A stretch of 64,000 bases of DNA from Iodidimonas sp. SYSU 1G8 (GCF_039655775.1 NZ_JBBYXJ010000001.1:1054001-1118000); one strand, 5' to 3'. Counted from the first letter of the stretch, positions 44,974 through 57,594 are shown. A program made the numbers and translations. Notes: generated by a model not told the origin, from the sequence alone.

Positions 44974-45822
44974 ATGAACGCGGGCACGCTGGAGGACCGG
45001 CGCCGCCATCCGGAACGACGCTTCTGGATCGGTCTGGGGCGCGCCTTCGGCGGCGCGATCCTGTTCTCGCTGCCCATGTTCATGACCATGGAGATGTGGT
45101 GGCTCGGCTTCCACATGGACCGGGAAAGGCTCGCGATCTTCCTGATTGCCGGCATCCCCTTGCTCGTGGGCCTGTCGCACTATATCGGCTTCGAGGATAC
45201 ATTTGGCTGGGTCGATGATCTCGTCGATGCGTTCGTCGCCTATGCCGTCGGCTTCGTCGGAGCCGCGATCATGATGGTCTTCTTCTCGGTCATCGAGCCG
45301 GGAATGTCGCTGAGCGAAATCGTGGGCAAGATCTCGGTACAGGCCTTGCCCGGCGCCATCGGCGCGCTGCTCGCGCAAAATTTTTTCGCCGGCGAGGGCG
45401 AGGACGAACAGATCGAGACCCGCGACAAGAGCTATGCCGGCCACCTGTTCATCATGATGCTGGGTAGCCTGTTTCTCGCCTTCAACATCGCGCCGACGGA
45501 AGAGATGGTGCTCATCAGCTACCAGATGTCGAAATGGCATGCCGTCGCCCTGGCCATCCTGTCGCTGGCGCTGATGCACGCCTTCGCCTACGCGCTCGGC
45601 TTCAGCGGACAACAGGCGCGGCGGCCATCGGACACGCCGTTCTGGAGCCTGTTCATCCGGTTCACGGCGGCGGGATACGCCGTCGCGCTGCTGGTCAGCC
45701 TGTATGCGTTGTGGATATTCGGGCGTACCGATGGGGTCGGGCCGGAAGCCGTGCTGATGGCGACCGTGGTCCTGGGCTTCCCGGCGGCCATGGGCGCGGC
45801 CGCCGCCCGCCTGATCCTCTAA
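44974..45822 (+). CDS. TIGR02587-family integral membrane protein
   Basis: 282 residues with about seven membrane segments; the sequence matches the conserved-hypothetical TIGR02587 pattern (FSLPMFMTMEMWWLGFHMD, HYIGFEDTFGWVDD). Function unknown. It starts on the base after the EamA stop codon and is followed 13 bp later by its usual partner, a TIGR02588 gene. Confidence 0.9.
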   Translation: MNAGTLEDRRRHPERRFWIGLGRAFGGAILFSLPMFMTMEMWWLGFHMDRERLAIFLIAGIPLLVGLSHYIGFEDTFGWVDDLVDAFVAYAVGFVGAAIMMVFFSVIEPGMSLSEIVGKISVQALPGAIGALLAQNFFAGEGEDEQIETRDKSYAGHLFIMMLGSLFLAFNIAPTEEMVLISYQMSKWHAVALAILSLALMHAFAYALGFSGQQARRPSDTPFWSLFIRFTAAGYAVALLVSLYALWIFGRTDGVGPEAVLMATVVLGFPAAMGAAAARLIL

Positions 45823-45835
45823 GCGAGAGGCCACC

Positions 45836-46249
45836 ATGGCGAAGCCGGACAAGTCCTCCACGGCGAACGAGGCCAGGAGAATTCCCAGATCGGAATGGGC
45901 GGTGGCGCTACTGGGGCTGACCATGGTGATCGGCGTCATCGCCTATCTGGTCACCATAGCCCTGACCGACAAGGACACACCGCCTGACATTACCCTGAAG
46001 GCCGTCGATATCCGACCGACCAGCGGCGGCTATCTGGTTCGGGTCGAGGCACTAAATCATGGGGGCCAGGCCGCGGCGGATGTAAAGATCGACGCCACGC
46101 TGAAACGCGGCGAGGACGTGATCGAAAGACGCGAGATCAGCTTCGATTTTCTCCCGACGCGCTCAAAGCGCGTCGGCGGGGTGATCTTCAGCCAGGACCC
46201 CGCCACTCACGGGCTGGAATTGCAGGTCCTCTCCCACCGCGAACCATGA
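45836..46249 (+). CDS. TIGR02588-family protein
   Basis: 137 residues: a charged N-terminus, one membrane anchor (AVALLGLTMVIGVIAYLVTI) and a small exported beta-rich domain (YLVRVEALNHGGQAAADVKI) that resembles an immunoglobulin-like or CARDB fold. TIGR02588 genes are known as two-gene partners of TIGR02587, which is the arrangement here. Function unknown; last gene before a bidirectional terminator. Confidence 0.87.
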   Translation: MAKPDKSSTANEARRIPRSEWAVALLGLTMVIGVIAYLVTIALTDKDTPPDITLKAVDIRPTSGGYLVRVEALNHGGQAAADVKIDATLKRGEDVIERREISFDFLPTRSKRVGGVIFSQDPATHGLELQVLSHREP

Positions 46250-46264
46250 CGGCGTGAGAAAAGA

Positions 46265-46300
46265 AAAACCCCATCCCGCCAGATGGAGGGATGAGGTTTT
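46265..46300. terminator. Bidirectional terminator between TIGR02588 and thiC
   Basis: Near-perfect stem AAAACCCCATCCC/GGGATGAGGTTTT (one mismatch) with a 10-nt loop. On the minus strand it runs into TTTTTCTTTTC, a good terminator for thiC; on the plus strand the right arm also ends in four T. Confidence 0.85.
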
Positions 46301-46316
46301 CATACTTTACAGAGGA

Positions 46317-48320
<2,004 letters not shown>

Positions 48321-48424
48321 CCCACTATGGGTTAAGGCGGCCTCATGCGTCAACCGGGTGTTGGCTCTTACCTTTCCGCGCCCGCGCATTGTAGAAAGGG
48401 GATCAGGGCAACAAGGGGGCGAGG

Positions 48425-50191
48425 ATGACCGCATCGGCACAAGCGACACGTCGGTGGCCATGGCCGGTCGCGGTCCTGTTCTGGCTCGCCTTCAGCGCGT
48501 TCCTGCTGGCGGGGAAAGCCGGGCCGGTCTCGCAGCTGGTTCTGCCCGACGCCGACGATTATGTCCGCCTGGTGCAGGTCGAGCAGTGGCTGGACGGCGG
48601 CGGCTTCCGGGATGTCGGCCTGCCGCGCCTTGATCCGCCCGCCGGCGTGGTCATGCACTGGTCGAGGCTGCCGGACCTGCCGATCGCCGCAGTGATCCTG
48701 GCCGTCGAGCCGTTCAGCGACCGGCAGACCGCCGTGACCGCCGCCCTGCTGGTGGTCCCTGCCCTGTACATGCTCGGTTTCCTGCTGCTGGTGACGGCGA
48801 TCTCCGCCCGTCTGTTCGGGCCGGGACCCGCGCTGCTGGCGCCGCTGCTGGCCATCTTCGCCGTGCCCGCCATCGGCGCCTTCATGCCGGGCCGCATCGA
48901 CCATCACAATATCCAGGTCCTACTCGCCCTGGTCATGCTGGACGCCGCGACGCGGCTCTACGCCGGGCAAGGCCGGCGCTGGGCGATCGTCATGGGCGCG
49001 GCTGGCGGTCTTGCCATCGCCATCGGCGCCGAGGCCTTGCCCCAGATCCTGGCCTGCTATGCGGCGCTGGGGCTGGGATGGATCCTGGGCCGGCCGGCCA
49101 TGCTGAGGGCCGGACTGCTGATGTCGACGACCCTGGCCGCGACTGCCTCGGGCATCCTCGTCCTCGCCGTCGCGCGCAATTCATATTTCGCCGCCGCCTG
49201 TGACAGCCTGTCGCTGGTCTATGTGGTCGCGACCGGGCTGGCGGCGGCGGTCTGGGCCATCCTGTGGGCGCTCGACCGGTTCCTGACGACCGCGGCGGCC
49301 AGAGCGCTGGTGGCGGCGGTGCTGGCGGCTGGCGCGCTCGCCATTCTGCTCGCCGCCTATCCGGCCTGCGCGGGCGGGCCTTATGGCGCGCTGCCGCAGG
49401 AGTTGAAGGAGTCCTGGCTGGCCAGTGTCGACGAGGCGCAAAGCGCGCTGCATCTGGCGCGCAAGGACATGACCCGACTCAACATCCATTTACTCCTGCC
49501 GGTCATCGCGCTTGTCGGCCTCTCCCTGGGCGCATGGCGGCACCGCGACAATCCGGTCTGGCTGCCGCTGCTGGTGTTCACCGGCGTGACGCTGGCGATC
49601 GCGATCCTGCAGATCCGGGCGACGACCGCCGCGAACGCCATCGCGATCATCGGCGCGGTCCATGCCTATGCCGCGCTTTATGACGGCGTCAGGCGGCGCG
49701 CGCGCGCGTTGCCCCATTTGGCTGCGAGCGCCGTCGTCATCGCGCTGCTGCCTCTGTCCATCTTTGCCGCCACCGGTGGGCTGAGCGAGCGAGCCGCCCA
49801 GACAGAACGCAGGGCCGTCGCCTGCGGCCTGCCGCAATCCCTCGCCGTCCTCGACACATTACCGCCCGGCGCGGTGATGGCGCCGGCCAATCTGGGCGCC
49901 ATCATTCTCGCTCACACCCGGCACGCGGTCTTTGCCGCCCACTACCACCGGGACGTGGACGGCTTGCTCGCGGCCCAGCGTGTGTTCGAAGCGGCGTCGC
50001 CCGACGTCGCGCTGGCCGAGATCCGCCGGAAAAAGGCGGATTATGTGGTCGTCTGCCTGGGCAAAGGACCGTATGGCCTGAAGGCGCCGAATGCGGACAG
50101 CTTCGCCGGCAGCCTTGTGGCCGGCGCCGCGCCGTCCTGGCTATCCCGCGTTCCGGATGACAAGCTGGAAATATTCCGCGTGATGCCCTGA
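48425..50191 (+). CDS. Polytopic membrane protein, GT-C glycosyltransferase-like
   Basis: 588 residues with about eleven hydrophobic segments. The first periplasmic loop has LPDADDYVRLVQVEQWL and VVMHWSRLPDLP, and a later loop has GRIDHHNIQ, which recalls the acidic and DHH-type motifs of GT-C enzymes such as STT3/AglB and ArnT. A soluble C-terminal domain of about 130 residues follows (QSLAVLDTLPPGAVMAPANL). It probably transfers a sugar from a polyprenyl donor in the periplasm, but donor and acceptor are unknown. Divergent from thiC. Confidence 0.75.
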   Translation: MTASAQATRRWPWPVAVLFWLAFSAFLLAGKAGPVSQLVLPDADDYVRLVQVEQWLDGGGFRDVGLPRLDPPAGVVMHWSRLPDLPIAAVILAVEPFSDRQTAVTAALLVVPALYMLGFLLLVTAISARLFGPGPALLAPLLAIFAVPAIGAFMPGRIDHHNIQVLLALVMLDAATRLYAGQGRRWAIVMGAAGGLAIAIGAEALPQILACYAALGLGWILGRPAMLRAGLLMSTTLAATASGILVLAVARNSYFAAACDSLSLVYVVATGLAAAVWAILWALDRFLTTAAARALVAAVLAAGALAILLAAYPACAGGPYGALPQELKESWLASVDEAQSALHLARKDMTRLNIHLLLPVIALVGLSLGAWRHRDNPVWLPLLVFTGVTLAIAILQIRATTAANAIAIIGAVHAYAALYDGVRRRARALPHLAASAVVIALLPLSIFAATGGLSERAAQTERRAVACGLPQSLAVLDTLPPGAVMAPANLGAIILAHTRHAVFAAHYHRDVDGLLAAQRVFEAASPDVALAEIRRKKADYVVVCLGKGPYGLKAPNADSFAGSLVAGAAPSWLSRVPDDKLEIFRVMP

Positions 50192-50198
50192 GCGAACG

Positions 50199-50229
50199 CG
50201 TGCTCAGCCGCGACGCGGCCTCGAGCACG
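50199..50229. terminator. Hairpin between convergent genes
   Basis: 7-bp stem CGTGCTC/GAGCACG enclosing a smaller CCGC/GCGG stem, located in the 44-bp gap between the GT-C-like gene and mtnA. No T tract; a factor-independent terminator is uncertain. Confidence 0.35.
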
Positions 50230-50235
50230 GTGTGA

Positions 50236-51320
<1,085 letters not shown>

Positions 51321-51324
<4 letters not shown>

Positions 51325-51980
51325 GACGTTCCCCCAGCCTGTCTGCCGTATCCCGCATAGCGGGCCAGCGCTTCGTCCATTTCCGCCTCGCTCAGCAGCA
51401 CGGGCGTGCCGGTCTGGCGGGCGATGCAATATTGCCGCGCCAGCGCCTCGACCTCGACGGCCAGCGACAAGGCGCGCGCCATGGTGGTCTCGCACACGAT
51501 CATGCCGTGATTGGCCAGCAGGCACGCCTTGCGGCCCTCCAGCGCGACCAGCATGGCGGCGGACAGCGCGGCGCTGCCATAGACCGCGTAACCGGCGCAG
51601 CGGATGTCCGGCCCGCCCGCGGCGGCCACCATGTAGTGAAAGCACGGAATGCCCTCGCGCAGGCAGGCCAGCGCCGTCGCGTAGGGCGGATGAGCATGCA
51701 GCACCGCGTTCATGTCCGGCCGCGCGCGGTAGATGTCGCAATGCATGCGCCATTCGCTCGACGGCGCTAGGGTGCCGTGCGCCTGCCCGTCCAGCGTCAC
51801 ATAGACCATGTCGGCCGGCGTCAGCGTCTCGTAGCGCAGGCCCGTCGGCGTCACCAGGAAGCCGTCCAGCCAGCGCGCCGAGCCATTGCCCGACGTGCCG
51901 TGATTGACGCCGAGCGCCGTCATGGCAAGGCACGCGTCGATGACGGATTGGCCGATGGAATGGCGGTCGCTGGCGGTCAT
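51321..51980 (-). CDS. Class II aldolase (fuculose-1-phosphate aldolase/adducin family)
   Basis: 219 residues. Zinc ligands are visible as [10 protein letters not shown] (two His) and the later ANHGMIV; the acidic catalytic region is [16 protein letters not shown], and the phosphate/substrate loop is GNGSAR near residue 32. Coupled directly to mtnA by an ATGA overlap. In Rhodospirillum and some Escherichia coli, an aldolase of this type cleaves 5-methylthioribulose-1-phosphate or 5-deoxyribulose-1-phosphate to DHAP plus an aldehyde (established); the same role here is inferred. An MtnB dehydratase is less likely but in the same fold. Confidence 0.9.
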
Positions 51981-52058
51981 CTCGTTGTCGGTCGTCGGCG
52001 GGAAATGGTCGGAGAGGTACTACACGTTACCGGGGATTTCGCAACCTCCGCGCGGCCT

Positions 52059-52412
52059 CTACGCCATCAATGTCAGGACATTGCCGGACGGATCTCGGAA
52101 ATAGGCCAGCGTGCCGCCCCAGGGCTGCGGCTCGGGCGGGCCGTTGAAGGGCACGCCCCGCGCCGTCAGGTCGCCATACACCGCGTCCATGTCCTCGACC
52201 GCGATGGAGACGCCGACGAACCGGCCGGGCGTGCCGCCCAGCAGCGCTTCCTCGCCCGCCGTCGTGACGATGAACTGCACCGGCTCGACCACCACGCCGA
52301 ACGCGCCCACCTCGGCCATCTCCCACGCCAGCTCGAGGCCGAGCGTGTCCACGTAGAACGCGCGGGCCGCCGCGTAGTCGTCGACTAGGATCTGAATGCC
52401 ATACACTTTCAT
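52059..52412 (-). CDS. VOC-family (glyoxalase-like) protein
   Basis: 117 residues in two beta-alpha-beta-beta-beta modules, from YGIQILVDDYAAARAFYVDT to YFRDPSGNVLTLMA, the standard vicinal-oxygen-chelate pattern. The usual first-strand metal ligand His is replaced (QILVDD), so metal catalysis is doubtful; it may bind a ligand or confer resistance. It lies between the aldolase and dtd genes on the same strand. Confidence 0.88.
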   Translation of the reverse strand: MKVYGIQILVDDYAAARAFYVDTLGLELAWEMAEVGAFGVVVEPVQFIVTTAGEEALLGGTPGRFVGVSIAVEDMDAVYGDLTARGVPFNGPPEPQPWGGTLAYFRDPSGNVLTLMA

Positions 52413-52462
52413 CGCGGTTCCCTTCGCTGCCGGATCATCGGCGCGGACCCTAGCACAGCCCG

Positions 52463-52909
52463 CTAGCGCTCGCGCGAGTCCATCCAGATGGTGAACGGGC
52501 CGTCATTGACCAGGCTGACCTTCATGGACGCGGCGAAGCGCCCGGTTCGGACCGGCACGCCCTCGCCTTCCAGCAGCACGCAGAATCCCTCATAGAGCGC
52601 CTTCGCCGCCTCGGGCGCCGCGGCGCGCGAGAAACCGGGCCGGTTGCCCTTGCGCCAGTCCGCCGCCAGGGTGAACTGGCTGACCACCAGCGCCGCGCCC
52701 TTCACGTCCAGCACCGACAGATTGGTCTTGCCCGCGTCGTCGGCGAACAGGCGCATGCGCGCGATCTTGCCGGCGATGTAGCGGGCATCCGCCTCGGTAT
52801 CGCCGTGTTCGGCGCACAGCAGGATCACAAGGCCCGCGCCGATGGCGCCGACCTCCTCGCCCTCCACCGACACGGCGGCTTCCGTCACCCGTTGCAGCAG
52901 TGCCCGCAT
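52463..52909 (-). CDS. dtd: D-aminoacyl-tRNA deacylase
   Basis: 148 residues, the normal length. It removes D-amino acids (and glycine from tRNA-Ala) from mis-charged tRNA. Motifs: [18 protein letters not shown] at the N-terminus, [17 protein letters not shown] and the C-terminal [13 protein letters not shown]; the last corresponds to the conserved NXGPXT motif. Divergent from the MBL hydrolase. Confidence 0.97.
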   Translation of the reverse strand: MRALLQRVTEAAVSVEGEEVGAIGAGLVILLCAEHGDTEADARYIAGKIARMRLFADDAGKTNLSVLDVKGAALVVSQFTLAADWRKGNRPGFSRAAAPEAAKALYEGFCVLLEGEGVPVRTGRFAASMKVSLVNDGPFTIWMDSRER

Positions 52910-52982
52910 CGCTTCCTCTGGTCTTGCGCCCCCATCGGCGCTATCTGTGTTCGTACCCCTTGGATGCCGTCAGGACAATGAC

Positions 52983-53648
52983 ATGAAAGCCGCCATCGTA
53001 CCCGTCACCCCGTTCGCGCAGAACAGCACCGTGTTGTGGTGCGAGAAGACCATGCGCGGCGCCGTCAGCGATCCGGGCGGCGACCTGGACCGCATCCTGG
53101 CGGTGGCCGAGGAAAATGGCGTCACCATCGAGAAGATCCTGATCACCCATGCCCATCTGGATCACGCCGGCGCCACGGCCGACCTGGCCGAGAAACTGGA
53201 CATCCCGATCGAGGGCCCGCACCGCAAGGACCAGTTCCTGATCGACCAGCTGCCCCAGTCGGCCGAACGCTACAAATTCCCCAAGGCCCGCACCTTCGTG
53301 CCGACCCGCTGGCTGGACGACGGCGACACCGTGACCGTGGGCGAGGAAGTACTGAAGGTGGTGCACTGCCCCGGCCACACCCCCGGCCATGTGGTGTTCA
53401 TCAGCGAGACCGGCCGCATCGCCATCGTCGGCGACGTGCTGTTCCAGGGCTCCATCGGCCGCACCGACCTGCCCCAGGGCAACTACCAGCACCTGATCGA
53501 CGCCATCACCGGCAAGCTGTGGCCCTTCGGCGACGACATCACCTTCGTCCCCGGCCACGGCGGCACCTCGACCTTCGGCAACGAGCGCAAGTGGAACCCG
53601 TTCGTGTCGGACTTCGCCATTAGCATGAATTCCGGGCAGGGCGTTTAG
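52983..53648 (+). CDS. Metallo-beta-lactamase-fold hydrolase (YcbL/glyoxalase II-like)
   Basis: 221 residues. The dinuclear metal site is complete: THAHLDHAG, the His in HCPGHTPGH, the Asp in IVGDVLFQGSIGRTDLP and the late PGHGGTSTFGNE. Short YcbL-type proteins hydrolyse S-lactoylglutathione or related thioesters, or act on other small substrates. ATG 52983 begins MKAAIVPVTPF as in homologs; further upstream codons overlap dtd. Next to an acquired helicase block. Confidence 0.93.
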   Translation: MKAAIVPVTPFAQNSTVLWCEKTMRGAVSDPGGDLDRILAVAEENGVTIEKILITHAHLDHAGATADLAEKLDIPIEGPHRKDQFLIDQLPQSAERYKFPKARTFVPTRWLDDGDTVTVGEEVLKVVHCPGHTPGHVVFISETGRIAIVGDVLFQGSIGRTDLPQGNYQHLIDAITGKLWPFGDDITFVPGHGGTSTFGNERKWNPFVSDFAISMNSGQGV

Positions 53649-53790
53649 CGCGGGGGTAGGGTTTTGGGGTCTGTAAACACGCCCTAATGCGGACATTGGT
53701 TGTTCGGCGGCCATGCGCCCATTCTGTCCGTTCCAGGTGAGCAGCATTCCGAACTTTGCGTAGAGTTGATCGCGTGACGTCAATGTTATC

Positions 53791-55740
53791 TTAGCCCGCG
53801 ACTGGTTGTGGCGCTGCCGGACCTAGCTCTGCGATAAATTGGCTCGCATGAAGAGACGCGATGCCATATTGCGTCTGCGCTGGTGCGATGCCAGCGCCAA
53901 GGGCGGATGCCACCGGCATCGCCTGTGAGTAGGTCAGAATCAACGTGCCCGGCTTGCCAGGATTTGGCATTGCTTTTACCCGCGTAATGCCGACATAGAA
54001 CAGCCGCCGTTGCTCTTCCATTTCTAGGGCTTGCTGCGTAGCGGGGAGTTTGGTGTCGGGCTGCTTTGGGAGCAAGCCTTGGATGCAGCCCGCAATGATT
54101 GTGACAGGCGCGCTGAGCCCCTTGCTCTTGTGAAGACTCATGATCCTCACGTCTTGGATTTCCGAAGGAATGTCGGGCTGGTTGATCGCTTCTTGAAGCC
54201 GCGACAGGAACTCTCCGTTGATGTCTTCATCTGCAAGGGCGTCTTCAATGGTCAGTTCGGCAAGAATGTCGAGCGACAGTTGCCGGATGTCGCGTGTCGA
54301 AATCTGCCCGTCTGGAAATAGCTCATCGACGAGAGACACTAAATCCGCGAGCGCCTCCAACGCATTAAGCTCCGCCACGAGGTCATTGAAGGCGACGATG
54401 ACCCCGCCAGTATGAGGCAAAGACAGATTTCCGGCCGCAATCTGCTCTAGTGCTTGCCACGGCGTCAGACCGGAAGCCTCGCAATGGTCACGCACACGGC
54501 GGTAGCCTGCCGCGTGCCAATTATTGCCATCAATGCCGACCAGCCATCGCAGGGCGACACGGTCGTCACGGTCGATAAGAAGTTTAAGCTTCGCGAACGC
54601 GCGGCGAGCTTCCAATGCATCAAGTTCCGCTTCCGCATAGTAGGACCGCACTGCAATCTGTCGGGCGACAAGCGCCTCGTATATCGGCGTTCCGATGATG
54701 CCACGCTGAGCAAGCACCAATATGTCCCCGGGTGGCGTGCCGTTCGCAACCATCGCTGCGATGATGTTCGCAACGCCGTTCACCTCATTTGGGAGCGCCT
54801 GATATTGGATAATCCGGACATCGCCCGGTCCATTGGCGGGCAGCGGGACCAGCGCACGAGGAACTGGTCTGATATGGTTGTGGCTGATTAGGCTATTGGC
54901 CATCTGAACGACGCGCGTCGGGCAGCGGCGACAATCATCTAGCCCAAGATCATCCGCGCCTGCGTTTGCAACAAGCCATTCCCGAATTCCGTCTGGATGA
55001 GCGTGCTTGAAGCTATAGATCGACTGGTCATCGTCACCGACAATGCAGACGTGTGCGTGATCGGAAAGAAGCTCGATGACCGATTGTTCCGCCCTGTTGA
55101 GGTCCTGATACTCGTCGACCAATATGTGCTGGAACTCACGGCGTTCCTGCGCTGCCGGGTTGTTACGGAGGTACTGGTAGAGCTGAGGGATCACCTCGCC
55201 GATTAGCATGGCGCGATGAAAGCGGAGCCAATTTATTAGGTCCTGTTGAAACGCCGCGTCTGCGGGATCAAGGACATATCCCGGCTGTTCGTATTGCAGT
55301 CGAGCCCAAGCTGCCTCATACGCTTGCTTGAGCTTCTTTACCGTCGTCTTTCCTCCATGTGCGCCCATTAAGTCGCAAATGAGGGGTTCCAGTTCAAATT
55401 CGTTAAGCGGCCTTGGTACTCGGCCGGTTGCGCCAAGCACGTGATTTCGCAGCAGCATACGCATGGCGAGACTATGGAGCGTAACACCCGTCAATCCGTC
55501 GCTTCCTGCCACGTCCATGTTGACTAGCTCACGATGGAGGTCTTCTGCGGCGACCCGAGTAAACGTGACCGGCAGAATCGACGCTGGCGCGATTTCTTCT
55601 TCCAAGAGTCGTGCCACCCGACGTTTCATCGCGAACGATTTACCCGTGCCGGGACCTGCCACGACGCGCACGCGGAGACTCGTTGATGCTGCAATCTGAT
55701 AGGCAGGACTTCCTATCTCTAACCCTTCAAACCAAGGCAT
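53791..55740 (-). CDS. UvrD/Rep-like superfamily I ATP-dependent helicase
   Basis: 649 residues from ATG 55740 (GGGGGTGG upstream; in-frame ATG 55770 and TTG 55779 are alternatives). Walker A GPGTGKS (29-35), Walker B LVDEYQDLN, motif III GDDDQSIYSF, the LHKSKGLSAPV motif and motif VI RRLFYVGITRVK are all present, so it should be an active 3'-5' SF1A motor. It is shorter than UvrD and lacks a nuclease domain. GC content and codon use are lower than the neighbours. It is downstream of a HEPN-like gene (42 bp), probably one operon. Likely acquired, with genome-defence or repair role inferred. Confidence 0.9.
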   Translation of the reverse strand: MPWFEGLEIGSPAYQIAASTSLRVRVVAGPGTGKSFAMKRRVARLLEEEIAPASILPVTFTRVAAEDLHRELVNMDVAGSDGLTGVTLHSLAMRMLLRNHVLGATGRVPRPLNEFELEPLICDLMGAHGGKTTVKKLKQAYEAAWARLQYEQPGYVLDPADAAFQQDLINWLRFHRAMLIGEVIPQLYQYLRNNPAAQERREFQHILVDEYQDLNRAEQSVIELLSDHAHVCIVGDDDQSIYSFKHAHPDGIREWLVANAGADDLGLDDCRRCPTRVVQMANSLISHNHIRPVPRALVPLPANGPGDVRIIQYQALPNEVNGVANIIAAMVANGTPPGDILVLAQRGIIGTPIYEALVARQIAVRSYYAEAELDALEARRAFAKLKLLIDRDDRVALRWLVGIDGNNWHAAGYRRVRDHCEASGLTPWQALEQIAAGNLSLPHTGGVIVAFNDLVAELNALEALADLVSLVDELFPDGQISTRDIRQLSLDILAELTIEDALADEDINGEFLSRLQEAINQPDIPSEIQDVRIMSLHKSKGLSAPVTIIAGCIQGLLPKQPDTKLPATQQALEMEEQRRLFYVGITRVKAMPNPGKPGTLILTYSQAMPVASALGAGIAPAQTQYGIASLHASQFIAELGPAAPQPVAG

Positions 55741-55782
55741 TTCCACCCCCAAAAATTCTTGTGCACACATTGCCTGCAATGG

Positions 55783-56430
55783 CTAGTCCGTTAAATATTC
55801 GACACCGTGTGCAGCATAAAACTGCGCGAGATATTTTTGGAACTTCTCGCCATCCATTCCAAGCTTCTCACGGATTGGCGCTAGTTCGACATAAAGGTCG
55901 CGCTCGATCTCTAGAAAGATATCGCCGTCATTGTGCAGTTCCGCTATCATCTTGTCGCGGCCGGTACGATTGCTGAATTCGACTGCCCTTTCCCTAAAGT
56001 AGTGATGGCTCAGAAAGTCTCTCCGCCTCTTAGCGTCTCGGAGCCTTTCTTTTATATAGTCACTAAGCTCGGGCATTGCCGAAACGCGCTTGATAAGATT
56101 GCCAAGTGTCTGCGCGTGTTGGCTCTCCATGAAGCGATCGAATTCAGCTTCGTACTGTGTCCGGTCAAATGACTTTCCCCCGTCAGCCAAATATTGATCG
56201 CGAACGTGACTGAGGAAACTGATCTGCATGAGCGCAATCGCTAGTCCCGCTTCCAGCACTCCCGCTTCGTAATAGGCCAGACCAAAATAGGCGAAGACCT
56301 CCTTGACGTGCTCGCCATCGTCATACGCCATTTGCGTCCGATCCTTGTAACGCTGCAGCTTAGCGAATGGCAGTTGTTCCACCATATACGCTTGAAAGCC
56401 GCCAGTCAGCTGGCGGCTAGAAGCAGACAT
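55783..56430 (-). CDS. HEPN-like helical protein, partner of the helicase
   Basis: 215 residues, predominantly alpha-helical and strongly charged. The segment RRRDFLSHHYFRERA (about 135-149) contains R137-x4-H142, the RNase signature of HEPN domains, in the right kind of helix. A preceding helix pair (VKEVFAYFGLAYYEAGVLE) fits a HEPN bundle. ATG 56430 is preferred over a TTG three codons earlier. Same low-GC composition and strand as the helicase. HEPN assignment rests on motif and fold impression only. Confidence 0.65.
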   Translation of the reverse strand: MSASSRQLTGGFQAYMVEQLPFAKLQRYKDRTQMAYDDGEHVKEVFAYFGLAYYEAGVLEAGLAIALMQISFLSHVRDQYLADGGKSFDRTQYEAEFDRFMESQHAQTLGNLIKRVSAMPELSDYIKERLRDAKRRRDFLSHHYFRERAVEFSNRTGRDKMIAELHNDGDIFLEIERDLYVELAPIREKLGMDGEKFQKYLAQFYAAHGVEYLTD

Positions 56431-56559
56431 TCGGTCCAATATCTCAAGTTACCCAATCCCACCTTGAGCGGACATCTATGATTGAAACACCACTCCGCCC
56501 CACACCCCGTTCCTATCCAGTAACACCCGCGCTATGCTGGTGCCAAACGGAGGGATATC

Positions 56560-57594
56560 ATGGCCAAGCTGGCGCCCGGTCTGAAGCTGCGTCTCGATCC
56601 TCGGGACGAGTACACGCATCCTCCCGAAGCGGCGAAGAACTACAACGAGAGCATGTATTTCAACATGTTCGACCCGCAGCAGAAGATCGGCGGGTGGTTC
56701 CGCATCGGCAATCGGCCGAACGAGCACTATGCCGAGATGTCGTGCTGCCTCTATCTGCCCGACGGCTCGGTGGCGTTCATCTTCAAGCGCGCCGACATCG
56801 CCAACAACGACGCCATGGATGCGGGCGGCATGCGCATCGACGTGATCGAGCCGTTCCGGCGGCTGAAGGTTACCTTCGAAGGCGAGGCGTGCCTGCTGGC
56901 CGACCCGCGCCAGATGGCCAACCCCAAGCAGGCCTTTGCCTCCAATCCCATGGTGCCGGTCAGCATGAGCTTGGACTACACCGGCCTGTCGCCCATGGAG
57001 GGCGGCGAAGTGGTCAACGAGGACGGCTCGCCGCTCGATCTCGACCCGGAGAAGAGCTTTCTGCGCGGCCATTACGAACAGCACATGGCGGCCAGCGGCA
57101 CCATCGCGGTGAACGGCCGGGAATGGCGCGTCGCCGGCTATGGCGTGCGCGACAAGTCGTGGGGGCCGCGCCACTGGCAGGCGATCCGCTGGTACAAATG
57201 GATGCCCATGAGCTTCGGCCCGGATTTCGGCATGGTCGTCACCGTGTCCGGCGGCGACGGCGGCGCGACGCGCGCCAGCGGCATGGTGTTCGAGGACGGC
57301 CGCTACTGGGCGATCGAGGACGCCGGCATCGACGCCGACTTCGACGGCGATTTCTACCAGACCGCCATCCGCGCCTGGTGCCGCACGGAACGGGGCGAGT
57401 ACCGCATCGACGGCAAGGTGCTGTCGCTCATCCCCCTGCGCAACCGCCGCACCGCGCCGGATGGCACGCTGCTGAACACCCGCATCACCGAGGGCATGAC
57501 CGAGTTCACCTGCAAAGGCCGCGTCGGCTACGGCCTGTCCGAGTTCCTCGACCAGGTCATCGACGGCGTGCCGGTGAGCCTAACTGCCGCGTGA
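56560..57594 (+). CDS. CrtC-like/DUF7064-7065-type protein
   Basis: 344 residues resembling the two-domain lipocalin-like proteins related to hydroxyneurosporene synthase (CrtC) and annotated as DUF7064/7065. Conserved-looking features are YNESMYFNMFD, GWFRIGNRPNEHY and YGVRDKSWGPRHW. Members occur in clusters for terpenoid, steroid or fatty-acid metabolism; the reaction is unknown. Host-like composition. Its last 56 bp of similarity recur in the chimeric remnant at 58235-58290. Confidence 0.82.
   Translation: MAKLAPGLKLRLDPRDEYTHPPEAAKNYNESMYFNMFDPQQKIGGWFRIGNRPNEHYAEMSCCLYLPDGSVAFIFKRADIANNDAMDAGGMRIDVIEPFRRLKVTFEGEACLLADPRQMANPKQAFASNPMVPVSMSLDYTGLSPMEGGEVVNEDGSPLDLDPEKSFLRGHYEQHMAASGTIAVNGREWRVAGYGVRDKSWGPRHWQAIRWYKWMPMSFGPDFGMVVTVSGGDGGATRASGMVFEDGRYWAIEDAGIDADFDGDFYQTAIRAWCRTERGEYRIDGKVLSLIPLRNRRTAPDGTLLNTRITEGMTEFTCKGRVGYGLSEFLDQVIDGVPVSLTAA

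Noticed and set aside
51325-51933. In-frame extension of mtnA far upstream, suggesting a fusion
   Set aside because: The extension overlaps a complete class II aldolase gene in another frame, and the ATG at 51324 gives the normal MtnA length and an ATGA overlap.
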